From: CAIYHK01 sp964638795
Lineage (GTDB): Bacteria; Actinomycetota; Acidimicrobiia; Acidimicrobiales; Ilumatobacteraceae
NCBI GenBank assembly: GCA_964638795.1
Contig: CAZXAX010000045.1
Coordinates: 1-13,345, forward strand
DNA: 13,345 bases
Reading direction: 5' to 3'
Shown here: positions 1 through 6,205 of the stretch, piece by piece
Layout: each line of letters opens with the position of its first letter
How positions within the stretch are numbered: position 1 is the stretch's first letter
The notes under the pieces: generated by a model
Seen by the model: the letters and a program-made list of their open reading frames with translations, nothing else
What the model was told of the DNA's origin: nothing
Database searches by the model: none
Program-made: the position numbers and the translations under genes

Positions 1-50
1 GCAGCCACAGTGTCAGCCCCGACCTCGTCCGATTGTGATTCATCGGTCAT
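1..50 (-). CDS. 5' end of an unidentified minus-strand gene (partial)
   Basis: Only the first 16 codons are inside the window, encoding an acidic, polar N-terminus (MTDESQSDEVGADTVA). The start is well supported: GGGAGGT lies at 58-64 on the minus strand, seven bases before the ATG at 48-50. In many actinobacteria a ferredoxin of this type and trmI lie beside the proteasome genes (arc/mpa, dop, pup), so a proteasome ATPase is one possibility. That is inference from neighbourhood only; 16 residues cannot identify the protein. It is transcribed away from the ferredoxin gene. Confidence 0.6.
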   Translation of the reverse strand, partial: MTDESQSDEVGADTVA

Positions 51-57
51 GCCAAAT

Positions 58-64
58 ACCTCCC
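58..64 (-). promoter_or_regulatory. Strong Shine-Dalgarno site of the partial left-end gene
   Basis: Read on the minus strand this is GGGAGGT, seven bases before the ATG at 48-50. It is the main evidence that the left edge holds a real gene start. Confidence 0.65.
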
Positions 65-91
65 GCACCATGTTTAGCCGAGTCCTCTGTG

Positions 92-97
92 TAAAGT
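92..97 (+). promoter_or_regulatory. Possible -10 element of the ferredoxin gene
   Basis: TAAAGT fits the actinobacterial TANNNT -10 pattern and lies 35 bases before the ferredoxin ATG. It would give a leader of roughly 28-30 bases containing the Shine-Dalgarno site at 119-123. No good -35 box is visible. The same hexamer occurs upstream of the LOG-family gene (9250-9255). Confidence 0.35.
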
Positions 98-118
98 AAG
101 GGGGTCAATTGAGCCAAT

Positions 119-123
119 AGGAG
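119..123 (+). promoter_or_regulatory. Shine-Dalgarno site that fixes the ferredoxin start
   Basis: AGGAG is nine bases before ATG 133 and directly abuts the in-frame TTG at 124. The spacing favours the ATG over the longer TTG start. Confidence 0.6.
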
Positions 124-132
124 TTGGAAGCG

Positions 133-378
133 ATGAAGGTTTGGATCGACCAAGATCTCTGCACCGGTGACGGGCTTTGTGAGGAAATTGCCCCATCCGT
201 GTTCACCCTGCTCGATGATGGACTCGCGTACGTGGTCGAGGGTGACAAGGTCTTCGCCACCGCCAAGGGCAACCCCCAAGGTGCTGACGGTCTCGCCAAC
301 ATTCCCGATAATCAACTTGATGCCGTGATTGAATCCGCCGAGGAGTGCCCCGGCGAATGCATCTTCATCGAACCCTGA
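133..378 (+). CDS. Single-cluster ferredoxin with a CxxDxxC motif
   Basis: This 81-residue, acidic, cytoplasmic protein is a small electron carrier of the 3Fe-4S/4Fe-4S single-cluster ferredoxin type. The ligand pattern is C10-x2-D13-x2-C16 near the N-terminus and C72-P73 near the C-terminus, with an extra C76 four residues later. In a normal 4Fe-4S ferredoxin position 13 would be a third cysteine. Here it is Asp, as in 3Fe-4S proteins and in archaeal ferredoxins where Asp can ligate a 4Fe-4S cluster. The middle segment (about 20-65) is the usual insert between the cluster-binding ends. ATG 133 is chosen because AGGAG precedes it at proper spacing. Its redox partner is not in the window. The 3' end overlaps the convergent trmI gene by 67 bases. 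Confidence 0.9.
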   Translation: MKVWIDQDLCTGDGLCEEIAPSVFTLLDDGLAYVVEGDKVFATAKGNPQGADGLANIPDNQLDAVIESAEECPGECIFIEP

Positions 379-1142
379 TCAATCCAGCGTCCGACCGTCA
401 AAAATCCGGTGTGGGCCACCATTCTGTGGTCTGGCCGAACTGACTCTCCTTCGATGTGCCAGGTGCGGTGCAGCACTTCAAGTGTTCTCGTATCCGTCCA
501 ACCTTTTTGCATTCCATGTCGGACCTTTGCCGCTTGCGTGATGCTCGGCGTATAAGCCAAGAAGATTCCACCAGGGCGAAGGGATCCCCTCACGTGATCC
601 AGAAGATGCCATGGCTCGGGAAGGTCAAGGATGAAACGGTCAAACACACCATCATCAACTCCAGCGTATGAGTCTCGAATTTGAACGTGGAATTTTTCTA
701 ACGCATCAGGACCCAAAAATGACTCCACATTCGCCTTTGCACGATTAGCGAAGTCTTCTCGAAGTTCATAACCGGTGATCTCAGCGCCCCAACGCAACAT
801 CGCCATGGACAAGGCACCTGAGCCAACGCCTGATTCAAAAACACGTACACCTGGCTTTATATCCCCGATCATGCAAATGGGGGCCAGATCCTTGGGATAG
901 ATCACCTGCGCACCCCGAGGCATCTCTACTACGAAATCCTCAAGAGTGGGTCGAAGGACGACATACTTTGCGCCCTTGGTTGACTCAACCCAGCAGCCCT
1001 CTTCTTTGCCGATCACGCTGGCATGTGGCACGAAGCCCGAATGGCTGTGAAACTCGCCTGCATCGGAAAGAACTTGTAGATATCTACGCTTTTTCTGGTC
1101 CAAGAGCACGACTCGCTCGCCAGCGCGAAAAACATTGCTCAT
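312..1142 (-). CDS. trmI: tRNA (adenine-58-N1)-methyltransferase, TrmI type
   Basis: This 276-residue SAM-dependent enzyme methylates N1 of adenine 58 in the T-loop of tRNA; the bacterial and archaeal TrmI forms act as homotetramers. The N-terminal ~75 residues are the small beta domain typical of the family. The Rossmann methyltransferase domain follows. Motif I is seen at about 100-112 (VFESGVGSGALS), an acidic ribose-binding residue in YELRED (125-130), and the family's substrate motif DLPEPW at 173-178. RMVAHTGFL (240-248) is the conserved C-terminal strand. The ATG at 1140-1142 overlaps the stop of the upstream 66-residue gene as ATGA, implying translational coupling; a TTG twelve bases upstream is less likely. 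The last ~20 residues are Ser/His-rich, do not resemble the conserved core and are encoded opposite the ferredoxin 3' end. Confidence 0.92.
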   Translation of the reverse strand: MSNVFRAGERVVLLDQKKRRYLQVLSDAGEFHSHSGFVPHASVIGKEEGCWVESTKGAKYVVLRPTLEDFVVEMPRGAQVIYPKDLAPICMIGDIKPGVRVFESGVGSGALSMAMLRWGAEITGYELREDFANRAKANVESFLGPDALEKFHVQIRDSYAGVDDGVFDRFILDLPEPWHLLDHVRGSLRPGGIFLAYTPSITQAAKVRHGMQKGWTDTRTLEVLHRTWHIEGESVRPDHRMVAHTGFLTVGRWIDQGSMKMHSPGHSSADSITASS

Positions 1143-1339
1143 TTCACGTCCCAATCTTCGCTGCGATTTACACGCAAAGTTAGAGACTGACCCTCTTTTA
1201 GGCGTATCCGCTTGACGGAATTTTTACCGGAACGATTTTTCGCCCTGCGCCTAAGCATCCACGCAAGCAGCCCACCAAGAATTCGGGACCGCTTCCGAAC
1301 AAAGGTCACGAGTTGGGTAGACCGCGGAGTTTTCCGCAT
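1139..1339 (-). CDS. Small, very basic hypothetical protein coupled to trmI
   Basis: The product has 66 residues and I do not recognise a family. Residues 1-20 are basic, 21-29 form a short hydrophobic patch (LGGLLAWML), and a long Arg/Lys-rich stretch follows to about 47. A short strand-like tail with alternating hydrophobic residues (QSLTLRV) ends the protein. It may be a small membrane-associated or RNA-binding protein; nothing in the sequence decides between these. Its reality is supported by context: it starts five bases after the stop of the upstream gene, AGGGG lies upstream at fair spacing, and its TGA overlaps the trmI ATG. Confidence 0.65.
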   Translation of the reverse strand: MRKTPRSTQLVTFVRKRSRILGGLLAWMLRRRAKNRSGKNSVKRIRLKEGQSLTLRVNRSEDWDVK

Positions 1340-1344
1340 TTTGT

Positions 1345-1572
1345 TCAGCCCCTACGGATTTCAACAAATGCAGACTTTTTGCGTCCCCTGCGACGACCCG
1401 CAAAGTACGCCACTAACACCGCAATAAATCCCGCCCCAACCGCAGCACCAACAAGAGTCTGTTTTTCGTCTTTCAAGCGACCCTGAATCAACTCTTGAAT
1501 ACTGCGCAATTTGTTTTCAATGTCAGTACGCGAAATCCGATTAGTGCTCTCGGTAGTTGTCTCTTCAGTCAT
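1345..1572 (-). CDS. Small single-pass membrane protein (loosely DUF3618-like)
   Basis: The product has 75 residues. Residues 1-12 are Thr/Glu/Ser-rich, 13-38 form a charged helix, 41-58 form one transmembrane helix rich in Gly/Ala/Val, and a positive stop-transfer patch (RRRGRKK, about 60-66) follows. This predicts a cytoplasmic or surface helix anchored in the membrane. The layout is reminiscent of actinobacterial DUF3618 and ElaB/DUF883-type proteins, but I cannot assign it firmly. It starts six bases after the Holin-X-like gene, and GAGG overlapping that gene's stop codon serves as ribosome binding site. Side-by-side small envelope proteins of this sort are common in actinobacteria. Confidence 0.72.
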   Translation of the reverse strand: MTEETTTESTNRISRTDIENKLRSIQELIQGRLKDEKQTLVGAAVGAGFIAVLVAYFAGRRRGRKKSAFVEIRRG

Positions 1573-1578
1573 GGGGCC

Positions 1579-1893
1579 TCACAGTGTCCGTTTTTTCACC
1601 CTACTAAGGGTCACAAGCACGATGAGGGCGCCGAGCACGAAAGTGATCATGTAGGGAGCGAACGACCAGCCCCCGTCGAATGCGTTGCCAGAGAGGTCAA
1701 CCAGTAGACGTAGCGCGCCGAGGAGCATCAGGACCATGCCAATGCTCACGAACACAGCCGCGATGCTTCCAACAAGGACCCACCTGCCTGCACCCTTGAG
1801 TGGTTCCAGTGTCTCCTGCTTGGCATAACCAACGATGGTGTCCACCACGTCCGAGGATTCCTCGGCTTGACGAATATCTGAAAACAGACCCAT
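1579..1893 (-). CDS. Holin-X-like two-helix membrane protein
   Basis: This 104-residue protein has an amphipathic, acidic N-terminal region (1-36), a long hydrophobic segment at about 38-67, a Gly-rich loop, and a second transmembrane helix at about 78-97, ending in a basic tail (KKRTL). This matches the chromosomal actinobacterial Holin-X / Phage_holin_3_6 proteins. Despite the name, these usually occur outside phages and probably act as small envelope proteins of unknown role. A strong Shine-Dalgarno sequence (AGGGGAGG) precedes the ATG with six bases between GGAGG and the start. It sits 36 bases after the LON-domain gene and six bases before the next small membrane gene, so the pair is probably co-expressed. 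Confidence 0.78.
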   Translation of the reverse strand: MGLFSDIRQAEESSDVVDTIVGYAKQETLEPLKGAGRWVLVGSIAAVFVSIGMVLMLLGALRLLVDLSGNAFDGGWSFAPYMITFVLGALIVLVTLSRVKKRTL

Positions 1894-1898
1894 TAATT

Positions 1899-1907
1899 AC
1901 CTCCCCT
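1899..1907 (-). promoter_or_regulatory. Strong Shine-Dalgarno site of the Holin-X-like gene
   Basis: On the minus strand the sequence reads AGGGGAGGT. It is the best ribosome binding site in the minus-strand operon and lies in its largest internal gap (1894-1929), which suggests that the small envelope proteins are made at a higher rate than their neighbours. Confidence 0.65.
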
Positions 1908-1929
1908 CAATCCAACCATTAACTGGCAC

Positions 1930-2577
1930 TCAAGACAATCCGAATTTGTATGTATCGAGTCTTTGCTGACACAAGGCGTCTAATGCCTGCATCCGGTCTG
2001 TGTTGTCACGCAAACGAACCAGTTGGTAACGATCGAGCTCGTCAAGCGGAGCCTGCGCACATAGCCGCCAACCTGATTCGGTCGCGTCTCCACTCGCATC
2101 CCCTATCAAAACGGTTGGATCAATCGGAGCACCGAGCTCAAATGCGAGGGCCCGCAATTGCCGCACCGTGGAGGCTGCTTGGGCATAGGCAATGGCAAAC
2201 GGACCATCAGTACGCGCAGCCTCACAACGCGTTACCTCGACCACGGCTCGAGGGTAAGGAAGTTCGGGTAGCCACTCCACTACCTCGAGCAGATCGGTCA
2301 CTTTGGCAACCACCATCGCTCCGTCACCTGAGGCACTCCACTGAATGCCACGAATCTCAGCAAGCACACCAAATTGTGCACGCTTATCTCCACCGCCGAC
2401 TTCCTTGCCGCGCTCAATCATCACCGAACCAAAAACTGGCCCGGCATCTCGACCAGATTGCGTCAAGTCAGAAAACATCTGGACATAACGACTCTCGAAA
2501 ATTCGTAACGGTAAATCCTCAGTTGGCATGAAAGGACTTCCCAACGGAAACATTGGAATTTCTACTAGACCATCCAT
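1930..2577 (-). CDS. Stand-alone LON substrate-binding-domain protein
   Basis: The 215-residue product matches the N-terminal LON domain (PF02190 type) without the ATPase or protease parts of Lon. The diagnostic start is IPMFPLGSPFMPTEDLPLRIFE (given here in two parts: IPMFPLG at 7-13 and LPLRIFE at 22-28), followed by a YVQM segment. The middle holds beta-strand-rich sequence (FGVLAEI, VVAKV, PRAVVEV), and the last ~80 residues are helical. Such proteins are widespread in actinobacteria and cyanobacteria; their role is not settled, with peptide or protein binding assumed from the Lon domain. The start is uncertain: ATG 2577 lies seven bases after the dacB stop, while an in-frame TTG at 2595 would overlap dacB and add six residues. 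No strong ribosome binding site separates them, so coupling to dacB translation is likely. Confidence 0.87.
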   Translation of the reverse strand: MDGLVEIPMFPLGSPFMPTEDLPLRIFESRYVQMFSDLTQSGRDAGPVFGSVMIERGKEVGGGDKRAQFGVLAEIRGIQWSASGDGAMVVAKVTDLLEVVEWLPELPYPRAVVEVTRCEAARTDGPFAIAYAQAASTVRQLRALAFELGAPIDPTVLIGDASGDATESGWRLCAQAPLDELDRYQLVRLRDNTDRMQALDALCQQRLDTYKFGLS

Positions 2578-2584
2578 TAGCTGC

Positions 2585-3988
2585 TCATTGCCCAAGTGTT
2601 ACATCAAGCGCAGATTCCGAAGGCCTGGAGAAACTCAAAAGTCGCGTGATGAGGTCTGTCCACCGCGAACGAAAATAAGCCTCTTCATTGACACCCGAAC
2701 CGTTGTAAAAAAGCGAAAAGACTGGCGCCCCAGCTTTTTCATTGGCGAAGCCCGAAAGCGTTTTCACACCTGTGAGGGAGCCGGTCTTGGCTCTCACAAC
2801 ACCCAAAGCTGGTGGCTCCGTAAAAGCATCAATAAGGGTTCCACTTGATCCACCCAACGGCAGTTTTTGCAAAAGTGTGCGACCGGACTCGGAGCTCAAA
2901 AGCTCCACCATGAGAGCGCAGGTCAAACGATTCGAGCGATCGAGTCCTGAGCCGTCGGCGATAACCAGATTCTCAGTGTTGTGTCCCCACGCCGAAAGCT
3001 GTTCGACAACTACGCCAGCGCCAGCGGCCGTTGATGCGACACCCTTTACGGATAGTCCGATGGACTTGAGCAGCATTTCTGCGGTGTTGTTATCACTGTT
3101 GGTCAATAAGTCAGTTACCAGGTCGGCCAGTGGAGCCGACTTAATACTTGCCACAACGGGCAGATCCGCATCTGCCTTACCAGCAACCGCAGAACCAATG
3201 ACGGCCACACCTAGTCGTCGTAAACGCGCCGAGAGCTCCTGTGAAGCTGCAAACGCAGGATCATCAGGTTTTTGGCTCAGACCAAATACGGAGCCATCGT
3301 CTAGAAGGAGTGCTCCGATTGGCCCCCCGAAGGTCTTCTTGACGTCCGCGGACCAGCCCGATGGATAGCGCTGCTCGTCGAACAGCGTGCCATCGCCTAC
3401 CAAGGAACCCTCGATGCGAGTTACACCCGTTTCAACAAGTGAATTCAACAACGCCGTTACATCGGTGAAGAACGTTGTTGGATACTTCTCCACGCTGCGA
3501 TACATCGGAAGGCTCAGAACTGGATCTCCCCCACCGACAATAAAGAGATTCCCTTCGGCAACTCCATCAACAACATTGCCGACAATTTTTGTTTCGAATC
3601 GATGATCGGGTCCGAAAACTTCCAGCGCAACGAGAGCAGTAACTATTTTGATGTTCGAGGCAGGTATCAAAGCAGTGTCAGAGTTCACTTGATCTACCGT
3701 TCGGTCAAAGGACTTCACAGCCAGACACGCGTTATCGCCAAGCGTCTCTGAAAATTCCCCCAACTCAAGTCGCAGATTGGCCACTGAGACGTCTGATGCC
3801 AGAGTCGAGTTAATACGTCGCACGTTGAGCAGAGATGATCCCGACAACTCCGTCATGGAATCGTCGGGGTCATTGCGGTTAGCCACCCCACCCAGCGCAC
3901 CAATTCCAGCCAGCAATGGAGCGAGCCCGACCATCGCGCCAACCGCCACCGCCAGGTATGGACGTCTGCGCACTGACTGATCGCTCAT
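2585..3988 (-). CDS. dacB: D-alanyl-D-alanine carboxypeptidase/endopeptidase, PBP4 family
   Basis: This 467-residue extracytoplasmic penicillin-binding protein (peptidase family S13) trims or cleaves peptidoglycan stem peptides and cross-links. A basic N-terminus (RRR, 7-9) and hydrophobic segment at about 11-36 form a signal peptide or membrane anchor. All three active-site motifs are present: SxxK as SNIK at 111-114, SxN as SDN at 298-300, and KTG at 401-403. The long stretch between SxxK and SxN is the insertion typical of PBP4-type enzymes. GNLFIVGGGDP at 146-156 is also a family hallmark. The ATG overlaps the stop of the acyl-CoA synthetase as ATGA. In many actinobacteria dacB is followed by tilS and hpt; here it is followed by a LON-domain gene. 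Confidence 0.94.
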   Translation of the reverse strand: MSDQSVRRRPYLAVAVGAMVGLAPLLAGIGALGGVANRNDPDDSMTELSGSSLLNVRRINSTLASDVSVANLRLELGEFSETLGDNACLAVKSFDRTVDQVNSDTALIPASNIKIVTALVALEVFGPDHRFETKIVGNVVDGVAEGNLFIVGGGDPVLSLPMYRSVEKYPTTFFTDVTALLNSLVETGVTRIEGSLVGDGTLFDEQRYPSGWSADVKKTFGGPIGALLLDDGSVFGLSQKPDDPAFAASQELSARLRRLGVAVIGSAVAGKADADLPVVASIKSAPLADLVTDLLTNSDNNTAEMLLKSIGLSVKGVASTAAGAGVVVEQLSAWGHNTENLVIADGSGLDRSNRLTCALMVELLSSESGRTLLQKLPLGGSSGTLIDAFTEPPALGVVRAKTGSLTGVKTLSGFANEKAGAPVFSLFYNGSGVNEEAYFRSRWTDLITRLLSFSRPSESALDVTLGQ

Positions 3989-6156
3989 ATAGCAATACCC
4001 CGATACCGTGCGTACCTGTAAAGGTGAGCAAGCGCAGTTGCTGCCCTATTTCCACTCGGGTAACACATCCGCCCAGTCGCCCTTACAGTTGCGGGACCAG
4101 CATTTGATGGATCTGCAGTAGCCAGTTCAGTTGCAGTCAGAATTGGTTTTCCTGTCGCAACTGATAATTCATGCGCTGCTTCGGCAAATCGCTGATCCTG
4201 CTTTTCGTGGTACGAAACGATGCGGTCCATCCCAAAGCCAGGGTAAAAACCGCCATCTCGCATTAGTCGCGCTTGATTACTTTGAATTCCAATCCCCAGA
4301 TAGATCACCGCATGCACCTCGGGATGTCTGGCAATAATTTCAAGAACATCGGGGATCGTGTCGCGTGTCTCACCGCCCGCACAATCAACCGGGTTATTGC
4401 GACTCCATCTCGAAGGCAATTTTGAATCGACCGCGGAAAGCAGGTCTGTTGGAAGATCCAGAAGATTCAAGACACCGTCTCTCGATATCTGGTCGGCGGT
4501 GGCAACGCCCCAGCCACCAACCGTTGTTAGAACCACGACGTTTGGACCCGCCGGAAGGGGCTGGGTTGCAAAAGTTGCAGCCGCCTCAAAAGCCTCTTCA
4601 ACCGTGACCGCACGAGCAACGCCAAATTTGGCGCAGACCCCGTCAAAAATCCGATCGTTGGCTGCAAGTGCCCCCGTATGGCTTGCGGCCGCGCGAGCAC
4701 CACTATCAGTTGCCCCACCTTTCACAACAACTAACGGTTTGCGTGCAGTTACCTCATTGAATCCGTCTATTAAATCAGCACCATCGCTAATGCCCTCTAG
4801 GTACGCAAGAGAAACTTTGGTCGCCTCATCAGTGGAGTACCAACGCAAATAATCAATAACCGAGACCGCTGCGGCATTACCGGCCGAAACCGCACGAGAA
4901 ATACCCACATGATGTTGACGCGCAAAATTCTGGAAACTTGAGACAAAATTTCCACTTTGACTAGCGACTGCAATCGCGCCAGCTGGCGGGTAGGGCGCAA
5001 CAATCTGGGCGCACAACGACGCTGGCGTACTAACGACACCCTGACCATTAGGACCAGCGATCAACACGCCGAGTTCATTACCGAGTGCCACCAAAGCATC
5101 TTCCTCGCGCTTGCCTTCCTCGCCGGCTTCGCCATATCCAGCGGAGGTGATAAATGCGGCCTTAATGCCCTTCGTCGCACACGACCTAATGAGATCCTGG
5201 TTAGTCGAAGCAGGCGTACATACAAACGCAAGATCGTATTTTCCAGCATCTAGGTCATCTATTGACTTAACCGTTGCGATATCCAGAACGGACTCACCGC
5301 TCAAATTCGTTGCCGCAACCGCACCGCGGTAGCCACTGGCCAGAATGTTGTGCAGGGATACAAATCCGAACTTTCCTGGATGCGAAGAAGCGCCAGCCAC
5401 GACCACACCACGAGGATTAAAAAGGGCCGAGAAATGTTGATCGGAGGCTCTTTGCCGTGGACTTGCAACTTCAGCCATGGCCTCATCTGCAACCTCAACT
5501 AACGCATCGACTGCGACGATGGACCCATTCGACTGCACGATTAATGGGTTCACGTCAACCGAGACAATGTGCTGATTCTCGGCCATGCAATTACCAACAG
5601 CTAACAATGCCTCTACTAGTTCGTCAATTGAAACGGCGCTTTCACCGCGAAACTCTTTGAGCAATTTTTGCAACCGAAGACCGCCGATCATCGAAACCGC
5701 ATCTGATTCCGTAATCGGCAATGGCCTGAAGACCACATCTTCGAGCACTTCGGCCATCACTCCGCCCACACCCAGCATCAAGGTCGCCCCAAAAACAGGG
5801 TCGCGCAGTGCCCCAATGATTAGTTCGCGGGTTCCAGACACCATCGGAGCCGCCAGCAGGGACACCGCTCCATCTTCAGGGGTCGCGGCAGAGAGAAGTT
5901 CGCCCGCGGCGCGGGTTACATCGTCTGGATTAGCAAGACGCAACCGCACCAGGCCGCGTTCGGTTTTATGAGCAATAGTGTCTCCACACAACTTCAGCAC
6001 CACCGGATACCCGAGTTCGTTGGCAGCGACAGTGGCTTCTTCTATGGAAGTTGCGGTTTTCTCTCCGAGTAACGGGAGCCCGTACCCACCGAGCATTTGC
6101 TTGGATTCGGACTCCGACAAAGTCCGGGTCACTACTTGTCTCAGGGGGGCTGCCAT
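3985..6156 (-). CDS. NDP-forming acyl-CoA synthetase with swapped domain order
   Basis: This 723-residue protein belongs to the NDP-forming acyl-CoA (acetate-CoA ligase, ADP-forming) superfamily, which interconverts acyl-CoA plus ADP and Pi with free acid plus ATP. The ATP-grasp (beta-like) domain comes first (about 10-225), with the conserved HKT histidine at H63. A CoA-binding Rossmann domain follows (about 240-335; VVVAGASSHPGKFG), then succinyl-CoA-ligase-like domains (about 365-720). The phospho-histidine motif SHTGALA puts the catalytic residue at H493. The substrate cannot be read from sequence. A longer open frame extends to 6336, but its extra 60 codons lie opposite the transketolase 5' end. 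ATG 6156 is preceded by TACCGT and six bases, consistent with leaderless translation. It heads the minus-strand operon that runs down to trmI. Confidence 0.9.
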   Translation of the reverse strand: MAAPLRQVVTRTLSESESKQMLGGYGLPLLGEKTATSIEEATVAANELGYPVVLKLCGDTIAHKTERGLVRLRLANPDDVTRAAGELLSAATPEDGAVSLLAAPMVSGTRELIIGALRDPVFGATLMLGVGGVMAEVLEDVVFRPLPITESDAVSMIGGLRLQKLLKEFRGESAVSIDELVEALLAVGNCMAENQHIVSVDVNPLIVQSNGSIVAVDALVEVADEAMAEVASPRQRASDQHFSALFNPRGVVVAGASSHPGKFGFVSLHNILASGYRGAVAATNLSGESVLDIATVKSIDDLDAGKYDLAFVCTPASTNQDLIRSCATKGIKAAFITSAGYGEAGEEGKREEDALVALGNELGVLIAGPNGQGVVSTPASLCAQIVAPYPPAGAIAVASQSGNFVSSFQNFARQHHVGISRAVSAGNAAAVSVIDYLRWYSTDEATKVSLAYLEGISDGADLIDGFNEVTARKPLVVVKGGATDSGARAAASHTGALAANDRIFDGVCAKFGVARAVTVEEAFEAAATFATQPLPAGPNVVVLTTVGGWGVATADQISRDGVLNLLDLPTDLLSAVDSKLPSRWSRNNPVDCAGGETRDTIPDVLEIIARHPEVHAVIYLGIGIQSNQARLMRDGGFYPGFGMDRIVSYHEKQDQRFAEAAHELSVATGKPILTATELATADPSNAGPATVRATGRMCYPSGNRAATALAHLYRYARYRGIAI

Positions 6157-6162
6157 GAGTCC

Positions 6163-6191
6163 ACGGTAGCGACTTGCGTTGCTCTTGTCCT
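6163..6191 (-). promoter_or_regulatory. Leaderless promoter of the acyl-CoA synthetase operon
   Basis: On the minus strand, AGGACA (6186-6191; four of six matches to TTGACA), a 17-base spacer and TACCGT (6163-6168) are followed by six bases (GGACTC) and the ATG. Transcription would begin at or next to the start codon, and no Shine-Dalgarno site is present. Confidence 0.55.
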
Positions 6192-6199
6192 GATACCTT
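6174..6199 (+). promoter_or_regulatory. Leaderless promoter of the transketolase operon
   Basis: TACCTT (6194-6199) is followed by six bases (CGAATC) and then the GTG start at 6206. The -35 region is poor: TTGCGT at 6174-6179 leaves only a 14-base spacer. This promoter interleaves with the opposing acyl-CoA synthetase promoter, whose -35 box (6186-6191) falls inside this spacer. Confidence 0.5.
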
Positions 6200-6205
6200 C
6201 GAATC

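Noticed and set aside
1579..1893. Prophage remnant suggested by the holin-like protein
   Set aside because: No lysin, integrase, structural or attachment-site sequence is nearby, and Holin-X proteins are common chromosomal genes in actinobacteria.
1894..1929. Possible terminator or internal promoter between the LON-domain and Holin-X-like genes
   Set aside because: I see no stem-loop with a T-run and no clear -35/-10 pair; the gap is explained by the strong ribosome binding site.
1950..2531. Plus-strand 193-codon open frame opposite the LON-domain gene
   Set aside because: The translation is low-complexity, rich in Arg, His, Gln and Ser, has no recognisable motif, and lies wholly within a well-supported gene on the other strand.
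2742..3368. Plus-strand 208-codon open frame opposite dacB
   Set aside because: It is rich in Ser, Pro and Thr as expected of an antisense shadow, while dacB has all three active-site motifs.
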